Positions 1 to 4,908 of a DNA stretch of 13,983 nucleotides are shown here, in pieces. The stretch is from Dehalococcoidales bacterium. GTDB lineage: Bacteria; Chloroflexota; Dehalococcoidia; Dehalococcoidales; UBA3254. Made by a program: the position numbers and the translations under genes. Position 1 is the first letter of the stretch. Each line of letters opens with the position of its first letter. The notes under the pieces were generated by a model. That model was not told the DNA's origin, did not search any database, and saw only the letters and a program-made list of their open reading frames with translations. The DNA is taken from NCBI GenBank assembly GCA_016926695.1, contig JAFGOB010000077.1, forward strand, positions 1 to 13,983. The letters are read 5' to 3'.

Positions 1-212
1 ACCATCCGATCAAGTCATCTTTTTGAACTGCCTACACGGTCACTAACCCCAAACTGGATACGGTCATAGAGTGCGAGCGTCAACAGCCGGTAGACGCAAA
101 CTGATAGGTCAATAAAGTTGAAATGTGGTCTCCTGAATCGCCAAACAGCTTGAAGAAGCAGGCGGTTATCCGGCATATAATGAATCTGACCAATCTTATT
201 TGAAAAAAGTAC
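1..212. other. Left-edge region without a recognised gene
   Basis: I see no gene I can name here. The minus strand carries a small open frame from an ATG at 176 to a TGA at 15, giving 53 residues that begin MPDNRLLLQAVWRF and are rich in Arg, Leu and aromatics. The frame stays open a little upstream of that ATG. It has no clear SD sequence and resembles no family I know. It could be the tail of a decayed gene lying to the left, or chance. Confidence 0.35.
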
Positions 213-240
213 TTGGCAGGTTCACTGTTTGCAGTATAAT
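213..240 (+). promoter_or_regulatory. Putative sigma-A promoter of the HTH-nucleotidyltransferase gene
   Basis: TTGGCA (213-218, five of six matches to the consensus -35) and TATAAT (235-240, perfect -10) are 16 bases apart. The predicted start of transcription is near 246-248, leaving a leader of about 23 bases with no SD sequence before the ATG at 270. The direct repeats at 241-271 overlap the start site. Confidence 0.5.
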
Positions 241-271
241 ATACAACAATAGCTGTAAACAATACAACAAT
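241..271 (+). repeat. Pair of 10-bp direct repeats, possible operator
   Basis: ATACAACAAT occurs at 241-250 and again at 262-271, 21 bases apart (about two helical turns). The first copy sits just after the -10 box, and the second includes the first two bases of the start codon at 270. The placement suits an operator bound by the winged-helix protein encoded directly downstream, but binding is an inference. Confidence 0.4.
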
Positions 272-893
272 GCAAAGTGATTTACTGCCGGATTTATTAG
301 GGTCCCGCCTTAGAGCGAAAGTGTTGGGCTGGTTGTTCACCCACGCCGATGAGAGCTTTTTCGTCCGGCAGCTTACGGCTTTGTTAGACCTGGATTCCGC
401 CAACCTGAGTCGTGAGTTGGCGCGTCTGGAAAAATTGGGACTGCTGGTATCTACTACTTCCGGTAAATAAAAATATTACCAGGCAAACCGGAAGAGCCCT
501 GTTTTTAATGAACTGCATGGTCTTATGGTGAAGACAACCGGGGTGGCGGATATTTTACGCTCCGCCCTGGAACCAGCCGGTAATAAAATAAACATCGCTT
601 TTATCTTTGGCTCCATCGCCGGCAGGACGGAAGACAGGGCCAGTGATATAGATGTAATGATAATCGGGGATATTTCGTTTGGGGATGTTGTCGATCTCTT
701 TAGCCCGGCTGAAAAAACATCAGGCCGGGAAATTAATTCGGTAGTATACACACTTGAAGAATTTCGCCAGAAAGTGAAGAGTGATCATCACTTCGTTAAT
801 ACGGTACTGGAAGGTGAAAAAATCTTTTTGATCGGGGATGAGAATGGTATTTATCGGCTGAGCCTTCTATCTGCAAAATGGCATTATCATTAG
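270..893 (+). pseudogene. Winged-helix/nucleotidyltransferase fusion interrupted by an in-frame TAA
   Basis: The frame from ATG 270 encodes an ArsR-like winged helix (residues about 10-75, with the recognition-helix region SANLSRELARLEKLGLL), then a minimal nucleotidyltransferase domain. That domain carries the family motif GS-x10-DxD, seen as FGSIAGRTEDRASDIDVMI. TAA at 468-470 stops translation after 66 residues. The same frame then continues without interruption through KYYQANRKSPVFNELHGLM to a TAG at 891-893. In relatives of this fusion family the stop position is usually a Gln (G-x-QKYY), so one C-to-T change in CAA explains it. Full length without the stop would be 207 residues, normal for the family. 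An ATG at 525 could restart the catalytic half (122 residues) but has no SD sequence. No HEPN partner gene is adjacent. Alternatives are a sequencing error, stop readthrough, or two separate polypeptides. Confidence 0.75.
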
Positions 894-933
894 TCCGTTC
901 AGCCGTGGAATAACCGAATATTTTGAATTGTGT

Positions 934-967
934 TTGACAACAATTGCATGCGTTTGAAAGTTATAAT
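934..967 (+). promoter_or_regulatory. Possible hicBA promoter with over-long spacer
   Basis: A perfect TTGACA (934-939) and a perfect TATAAT (962-967) precede hicB, but 22 bases separate them, well above the usual 16-18. The promoter may be weak or activator-dependent, or only the -10 may be used. If the -10 is used, the leader is short and the SD sequence GGAGGG (980-985) lies just inside it. Confidence 0.3.
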
Positions 968-989
968 AAGATGAGTCCTGGAGGGACTT

Positions 990-1184
990 ATGAAATACAA
1001 AGTCAATTTGCAGGAAACGAGCGAAGGGTTTGCAGTTTGGGTGCCCGGTCTTCCAGGCTGCTGGTCACAGGGTAAAACCGAGAGAGAGGCACTGGAGAAT
1101 ATTAAGGACGCCCTGAAGTCCTATTTGGAAACAGTTGAGGAACTAAGTAAGGATAATAAATCAAGTTATGTAGAAGTCGGATAG
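990..1184 (+). CDS. hicB: HicB-family antitoxin
   Basis: This 64-residue protein is a compact HicB-like antitoxin. Its N-terminal part (KYKVNLQETSEGFAVWVPG, then LPGCWSQGKTEREALENI) is the partial RNase-H-like fold typical of the family. That fold binds the HicA toxin and blocks its RNA-cleaving site. The protein ends soon after that fold, so it lacks the C-terminal ribbon-helix-helix or HTH domain that longer HicB proteins use to repress their own promoter. The start at 990 is supported by SD GGAGGG at 980-985. The toxin gene follows after five bases, so the pair is probably one transcript in antitoxin-first order. Function is inferred from family and pairing. Confidence 0.88.
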   Translation: MKYKVNLQETSEGFAVWVPGLPGCWSQGKTEREALENIKDALKSYLETVEELSKDNKSSYVEVG

Positions 1185-1189
1185 ATTAA

Positions 1190-1402
1190 ATGCCGAGTCT
1201 ACCGGGTATAAACCACCAGCGAGCAGTGATAGCGTTCAAGAAACGCAGTTTCTATATTACCAGAGAAGGCAAACATATTACTATGACAGACGGGAAGAGG
1301 ATCATAACGATTCCCAGAGCCAACCCTGTAAATGCCTTTACCATGGGTGGAATAATATTAGATGCAGGGCTAACCATCGAGGAATTCAAAGAGCTTTTAT
1401 AA
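1190..1402 (+). CDS. hicA: HicA-family mRNA interferase toxin
   Basis: This 70-residue protein matches HicA, a small double-stranded-RNA-binding-fold toxin that cleaves mRNA at the ribosome and slows growth when HicB is lost. Visible family features are the opening PSLPGINHQRAV, the segment EGKHITMTDG with the presumed catalytic His29, the ITIPRANPV strand, and the ending LDAGLTIEEFKELL. Length is normal and the frame is intact. It begins five bases after the hicB stop with only a weak SD sequence, suggesting translational coupling and lower toxin output. No hairpin with a T-run follows. The toxin may be active, but that cannot be judged from sequence alone. Confidence 0.88.
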   Translation: MPSLPGINHQRAVIAFKKRSFYITREGKHITMTDGKRIITIPRANPVNAFTMGGIILDAGLTIEEFKELL

Positions 1403-1456
1403 TAACTTCCGGTATCGATTACATCCTCAAAAAAACCAAAAAAGTGACAAGAACGC

Positions 1457-1486
1457 TTGACAATATTAGAACATATGTGCTATTAT
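1457..1486 (+). promoter_or_regulatory. Orphan sigma-A promoter with near-consensus LexA (SOS) box in the spacer
   Basis: TTGACA (1457-1462) and TATTAT (1481-1486) are 18 bases apart, giving a near-ideal promoter. Its spacer contains GAACATATGTGC (1469-1480). The Firmicute LexA/DinR box has the core GAAC-N4-GTTC, and this site differs at one position (GTGC for GTTC). LexA boxes often lie between or overlap the -35 and -10 elements. No plausible SOS gene follows on the plus strand: the next annotated gene is on the opposite strand. Binding is inferred. Confidence 0.45.
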
Positions 1487-1679
1487 GCTTACTCGCAGGC
1501 TCATAAAGCTCCGGGAAAAGCCTGTCAACAGGAATCATGTACCAGGGTTTTCGTCAGGTCTGTCCGGGGACCGGAAAAAACAATTTTTGCAAAAACAAAT
1601 CCATTTTCGGCCGTCGATCCGGACCAAAACCTTATTTTGCAAAACTGAAGCCTTGAGGGATTTGTGCACCCTCACCTAG

Positions 1680-1700
1680 CCTCTCCCATCGAGGGAGAGG
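1680..1700. repeat. REP-like palindrome (8-bp stem)
   Basis: CCTCTCCC (1680-1687) and GGGAGAGG (1693-1700) form a perfect 8-bp stem around a 5-base loop. Flanking CACC-rich and GGTG-rich bases (about 1667-1675 and 1705-1714) can extend the pairing imperfectly. The arrangement recalls dispersed CCCTC/GAGGG palindromes found between genes in many bacteria. There is no T-run, so an intrinsic terminator is unlikely. Confidence 0.45.
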
Positions 1701-1751
1701 AATGGTAGTGGGTGACTCACAACTGGAAACTCAATACTTTTGAATGAGGAG

Positions 1752-1802
1752 ACTCTCACGGCGCTACGATAAAGGGAAAAAGGCATCGTAGCGCCTCAGA
1801 GT
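1752..1802. terminator. Strong stem-loop after the DUF47 gene, possible terminator
   Basis: GGCGCTACGAT (1760-1770) pairs perfectly with ATCGTAGCGCC (1785-1795) over 11 bp around a 14-base loop. An outer 5-bp stem (ACTCT 1752-1756 with AGAGT 1798-1802) extends it across a small internal loop. It begins 13 bases past the stop of the minus-strand DUF47 gene, the usual place for a terminator or mRNA-stabilising hairpin. No U-tract follows on either strand, so factor-independent termination is uncertain. Confidence 0.4.
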
Positions 1803-1814
1803 GGTCGGGTTAAT

Positions 1815-2444
1815 TCAGGCGTATTTCAGGGCTACGCCTTCGAGCGCATTGGCCACATCCTCGCACCGGTCCGTAGCAGTCTCCATATATTCATAGATTT
1901 CCCGCCATTTGATAATATAGGTAATATCCCTGGAGTCATGGAATAGCTCAGCCAGGGCAGAACGGTAGACCTTATCTGCCATATTTTCCAGGCGGTTTAT
2001 CTCAACGCTGCGGCTCAGAATCTGCTTTAAATTGACCTTATGGCCCAGCTCATTGATAGCCAGTTGGACCTCCCGGGTGGTCTGGACGATGATATCCGCC
2101 AGCTCTTTCGACCGGTCGGTAGGGGCTTCCAGTTTATACAGATTCATGGCATCCGCAGCAGCCTCGATAAAGTCCACGACATCATCCAGTGAGTGGGCCA
2201 GCAGGGCGATATCCTCGCGGTCGAAAGGGGTTACAAAGGTGCGGTGCAGCAGGGCGATGATTTCATGGGTCACACCGTCTCCTTTGTGTTCAAGGTTGAT
2301 GATTGCCTCAACCTTTTGTTCAAGATTATTCCAGTTGTCTGTGATATCCCTCAACAGCAGGGCAACTTCCGCTGCATTTTCAGCACTTTCCTTGAAGAGA
2401 ACAAAGAAGCGTCCTTCTCTCGGGAGCAACGACAGCTTAGCCAT
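1815..2444 (-). CDS. DUF47 / PhoU-like phosphate-transport accessory protein
   Basis: This 209-residue, almost wholly helical soluble protein fits the DUF47 family, which is PhoU-like and often paired with Pit-type phosphate permeases. Family features include the opening LLPREGRFFVLFKESAENA, the acidic metal-binding-type stretches EHKGDGVTHEI and FDREDIALLAHSLDDVVDFIE, the later repeat ENMADKVYRSALAELF, and DRCEDVANALEGV near the C-terminus. The acidic E/DxxxD motifs of PhoU proteins bind metal clusters. Start ATG 2444 is well supported by SD AAGGAGG (2457-2451). No pit gene adjoins it. The TAXI gene lies 214 bases upstream on the same strand and might share a transcript. The role in phosphate or divalent-metal handling is inferred from family. 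Confidence 0.85.
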   Translation of the reverse strand: MAKLSLLPREGRFFVLFKESAENAAEVALLLRDITDNWNNLEQKVEAIINLEHKGDGVTHEIIALLHRTFVTPFDREDIALLAHSLDDVVDFIEAAADAMNLYKLEAPTDRSKELADIIVQTTREVQLAINELGHKVNLKQILSRSVEINRLENMADKVYRSALAELFHDSRDITYIIKWREIYEYMETATDRCEDVANALEGVALKYA

Positions 2445-2658
2445 TACAGGCCTCCTTCAACTACAGCGGAATACCGGGTATACAAAAACCACCGGGAATA
2501 TTGTAAACAAGAATTCACCCGCAGTCAAACCAATCGTCCGGGATAGCAAGGACGACGGCGGACGCAAAGGCAAACTAGTACAGCGAGGACCCGGCCACCG
2601 GCCAGGCGATTGCAGCACTCCGGTTATTATACCGGGGTTGTCTGTTGCACCTGTTGTC
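2445..2658. other. Spacer between TAXI and DUF47 genes
   Basis: No gene was seen. On the minus strand a TATAAT (2631-2626) could be the -10 of a DUF47 promoter, but no good -35 lies 16-18 bases upstream. The same bases form a small CCGGT/ACCGG hairpin (2620-2635) without a T-run. Whether the two minus-strand genes share a transcript is open. Confidence 0.3.
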
Positions 2659-3669
2659 CTACGGGTGAAGCGGAATTCCTTTTTCTGTATAGTACTTGAC
2701 AGCTCCCGGATGCAAAGGGACCGGAGAGATGCCTTTGGTGGCATTTTCAATCCTGATTTGATTGCCGCAGGCATGTTGTTCGGCCGTTTCCGAAGAAGCT
2801 TCATACAAATACTTTGTCAGATTGTAGACCGTATCTTCATGTGTATCTTTGAGGGTATAGAGCACCGCCCACTGGGAAACCGTATGCGTGATCTCGTCCT
2901 GGCCGTTATAGGTGCCGGCAGGGATTACAAAGGGTGAAAAGGCCGGTGCCGTGTCCAAAAACCTTTTCAGTCCGTCACCATCAATGCCTAAAAGTGAAAT
3001 CGGACCGGTTGCGCTGATTTCCGTGATGCCTGCTGCTGGTATGGCAAGTACGGCGAAGGCAGCGTCAAGCTGATTATTCACCAGGTTATCAGCGGCATCG
3101 GAGAAACTATAGTTAAAAACCTCAATATCCTTGCCCGGTTCAAGCCCGCAGGCAGTAAGAATTTTCAGTGCCGAGGGGGCGGTCCCGCTGCCGGAAGGAC
3201 CGATGGAGACCTTTTTGCCGCGTAAATCCCCAATGGTCTTTATGCCGGAGGACTTCAGGGCAAACACCTGCATGACCTCCGGGTAAATAACGCCGACAGC
3301 GGCAAAGTTGTCCAGAGCCTCGGGAAAATCCCCGCTACCCCCTTTCAGCGCTTCCTGAGCCGTACCGTTCATAACCATGGCCAGGCGGACCTCTCCCCCG
3401 TTCAACAGGCGTATATTTTCCACCGAACCGCCGGATTCACGAATGCTGACACTGGTATTATCAATATGCCTGTTCCAGGTATCAGCCAGCGCCGAGCCCA
3501 GGGGGTAATAGGTGCCACCGGTACTGCCGGTAGCCATGAGCAGCGCACTCTCCTGAGTGCCCCCCTTACCGTTTCCGTCATCTTGATTGTCTGAATTACA
3601 GCCTATCGTAATCAGAGATATAGCCAGGAGCAATATCAACAACAGAAAACCCGCGGCTACTTTCCTCAT
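2659..3669 (-). CDS. TAXI-family TRAP transporter solute-binding lipoprotein
   Basis: This is a 336-residue extracytoplasmic substrate-binding protein of the TAXI type. TAXI proteins deliver organic acids or amino acids (often glutamate/2-oxoglutarate-like compounds) to a TRAP membrane permease. Evidence includes a signal peptide with a Leu-rich core at residues 3-22, then Cys24 in ITIGC as a likely lipid anchor, and a polar linker of about 20 residues. The signature MATGSTGGTYYPLG follows, with SIGPSGSGTAPSA mid-protein and the family ending SPVPLHPGAVKYYTEKG. The lipobox is imperfect (Thr at -3). I chose ATG 3669 because GGGAGAG lies seven bases upstream. A TTG at 3687 would add six residues but overlaps that SD sequence. 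No fused DctQM-type membrane gene is nearby, so its permease must be elsewhere. Substrate unknown. Confidence 0.9.
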   Translation of the reverse strand: MRKVAAGFLLLILLLAISLITIGCNSDNQDDGNGKGGTQESALLMATGSTGGTYYPLGSALADTWNRHIDNTSVSIRESGGSVENIRLLNGGEVRLAMVMNGTAQEALKGGSGDFPEALDNFAAVGVIYPEVMQVFALKSSGIKTIGDLRGKKVSIGPSGSGTAPSALKILTACGLEPGKDIEVFNYSFSDAADNLVNNQLDAAFAVLAIPAAGITEISATGPISLLGIDGDGLKRFLDTAPAFSPFVIPAGTYNGQDEITHTVSQWAVLYTLKDTHEDTVYNLTKYLYEASSETAEQHACGNQIRIENATKGISPVPLHPGAVKYYTEKGIPLHP

Positions 3670-3762
3670 AAAATCTCTCCCGTACAATCATTCTTACGGA
3701 TATCTATCCGCAGCAGTCTTCATGCATTCCATTGCGCTGCGATCAAAAAATACATTGAGTGA

Positions 3763-3791
3763 ATTATACTTGAAAAAGAAGGTAAAAGCTA
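3763..3791 (-). promoter_or_regulatory. Possible TAXI gene promoter
   Basis: On the minus strand a perfect TATAAT lies at 3768-3763, about 94 bases upstream of the TAXI start. The best -35 at the right spacing (TAGCTT, 3791-3786) is poor, so assignment is tentative. Confidence 0.3.
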
Positions 3792-3830
3792 TGGGAACCG
3801 GCTACCGGCCCTCCTGATAGATAAACGAAT

Positions 3831-3860
3831 TAGACATGAATTCACCCGAAGATATATAAT
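3831..3860 (+). promoter_or_regulatory. Putative promoter of the hyp operon
   Basis: TAGACA (3831-3836) and TATAAT (3855-3860) are 18 bases apart, and the predicted start is near 3867, about 47 bases before hypA. A 6-bp inverted repeat flanks the leader: CAGACC 3861-3866 and GGTCTG 3904-3909. The second arm overlaps the weak hypA SD (AGGT, 3903-3906). It could be an operator or an RNA fold, but most of the first arm may lie before the transcript start. Confidence 0.45.
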
Positions 3861-3913
3861 CAGACCAGAAAGGTTGTTTTATATTCAGAAGTACATATTT
3901 ACAGGTCTGTCCG

Positions 3914-4255
3914 ATGCATGAACTGGGCGTAACTCAACAGGTACTGGATATTGCCGTAGAAAAAGCCACCGAAGCAGGGGCGAAAAAAGTGAAAAATATC
4001 AACCTTGTTATCGGTAACATGTCCGGTTTTATCAGCGAGAGCGTGCAATTTTATTTCGACTTCCTGGCAAACGGCAGTATCGCCGAAGGAGCGCGTCTTT
4101 GTTTCAGCCATATCCCTATTGAAATCCGCTGCCGCCACTGCGGACTTGTCTATAAGCCGCCTGATGAGAACTGGGTTTGTCCTGGCTGCGGCGAAAGGGA
4201 TGTGGAAGTTCTTGGCGGAAGAGAATTCTATCTTGAAAGTATAGAGGTGGAGTAA
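3914..4255 (+). CDS. hypA: [NiFe]-hydrogenase nickel metallochaperone HypA
   Basis: HypA delivers nickel to the large subunit of [NiFe]-hydrogenase, working with the GTPase HypB. The 113-residue product has the expected length. It opens MHELGVTQQVLDIAV, where the N-terminal Met-His2-Glu binds nickel. It carries a zinc site of two CxxC pairs (CRHC at 73-76 and CPGC at 89-92) and the LVIGNMSGFISESVQFYF core. The SD sequence is weak (AGGT about seven bases upstream). hypB follows after two bases, so translation is probably coupled. It is the first gene of the hyp operon and diverges from the TAXI gene. Confidence 0.97.
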   Translation: MHELGVTQQVLDIAVEKATEAGAKKVKNINLVIGNMSGFISESVQFYFDFLANGSIAEGARLCFSHIPIEIRCRHCGLVYKPPDENWVCPGCGERDVEVLGGREFYLESIEVE

Positions 4256-4257
4256 TT

Positions 4258-4908
4258 ATGAAAGTAACAGTTTTACAGAACATCATGAGTGCCAATGACC
4301 AGATCGCCGTTCGCAACACTGAACTGCTCAACAAGCACAAGGTGATTGGAATCAACATCACATCGTCGCCGGGAGCGGGAAAGACCACCCTGCTGATGGA
4401 GACCATTAAAAGGTTTAAAGATAAGGCCAGGATCGCCGTGATCGAAGGCGACGTCGCCTCAACCATAGATGCCGATAAAATAAACAAGGAAGGCATCATT
4501 GCTCTCCAGATCAATACGGGTGGCCAGTGCCATATCGATGCCATGATGGTCGCCAACGCCCTTGAGCAGCTTCCTCTGGATGATATCGACCTTCTTTTTG
4601 TGGAAAATGTCGGTAATCTCATTTGCACAGCCGATTTCAAAATCGGGACCCAAAAGGGTGTTATGTTGCTAAGTGTTCCCGAAGGCGATGATAAACCCTA
4701 TAAATATCCCCTGATGTTTACCACCGTTGATGCCGTGATCGTCAGTAAAATGGACTACCTGCCCCTTTCCGATTTCAACCTTGATACCTTCAAAAAAACT
4801 ATCACCGGCATGAACCCTAAAGCCGCGCAACTCCAGATCTCAGCCCGTACCGGCGAAGGCATGGATGACTGGATAAAGTGGTTGGAATCAGTACTCAAGG
4901 GAGAGTAA
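4258..4908 (+). CDS. hypB: Hydrogenase nickel-incorporation GTPase HypB
   Basis: HypB is a SIMIBI-class GTPase whose nucleotide-driven dimerisation releases nickel to HypA and the hydrogenase large subunit. The 216-residue protein shows the P-loop SSPGAGKTT (36-44), the metal-binding GGQCH with Cys91-His92 at the dimer interface, ENVGNLICTADF (116-127), and the guanine-specificity motif SKMD (163-166). It lacks both the N-terminal CxxCGC nickel motif and the His-rich stretch seen in some HypB proteins. It is therefore the minimal form, without obvious nickel storage. SD GAGGTGG (4244-4250) lies seven bases before ATG 4258. Its stop directly abuts the hypF ATG. Confidence 0.97.
   Translation: MKVTVLQNIMSANDQIAVRNTELLNKHKVIGINITSSPGAGKTTLLMETIKRFKDKARIAVIEGDVASTIDADKINKEGIIALQINTGGQCHIDAMMVANALEQLPLDDIDLLFVENVGNLICTADFKIGTQKGVMLLSVPEGDDKPYKYPLMFTTVDAVIVSKMDYLPLSDFNLDTFKKTITGMNPKAAQLQISARTGEGMDDWIKWLESVLKGE

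Larger units (their letters stand above)
1403..1814. other. Gene-poor intergenic region with orphan promoter and palindromes
   Basis: No convincing gene lies in these 412 bases. They hold a strong plus-strand promoter with a LexA-like box (1457-1486), an early hairpin (CAGGCT 1496-1501 with AGCCTG 1519-1524), the palindrome TTTTTGCAAAAA at 1584-1595 with a second TTTTGCAAAA at 1635-1644, a palindromic repeat (1680-1700) and a long stem-loop (1752-1802). Short frames at 1457-1648 (TTG start, inside the -35 box) and 1485-1679 overlap the promoter itself, lack SD sequences and match no family I know. A small RNA or the remnant of a deleted SOS gene is possible. Confidence 0.5.

Noticed and set aside
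80..403. Minus-strand frame of 107 codons with a hydrophobic stretch
   Set aside because: It runs antisense to the promoter and the HTH coding region, whose plus-strand protein is clearly homologous to a known family. The hydrophobic run reflects AT-rich promoter DNA.
1457..1679. Two small plus-strand frames (63 and 64 codons)
   Set aside because: Their starts lie within the -35 or -10 boxes of a strong promoter, they lack SD sequences, and the proteins match no family I know.
2620..2635. CCGGT/ACCGG hairpin as a TAXI gene terminator
   Set aside because: The stem is only five pairs and has no T-run on the minus strand. The same bases may instead hold a -10 box.
2032..2937. Long plus-strand frame of 301 codons
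   Set aside because: It is antisense to the DUF47 and TAXI genes and spans their intergenic gap. Its Ser/Arg-rich low-complexity product is typical of a shadow frame.
4363..4389. HypB P-loop begins with Ser instead of Gly
   Set aside because: SSPG-type P-loops are normal in the HypB family, as in the E. coli protein, so this is not a defect.
4116..4640. Minus-strand frame of 174 codons over hypA/hypB
   Set aside because: It is the complement of well-conserved HypA and HypB sequence and has no SD or recognisable domain.
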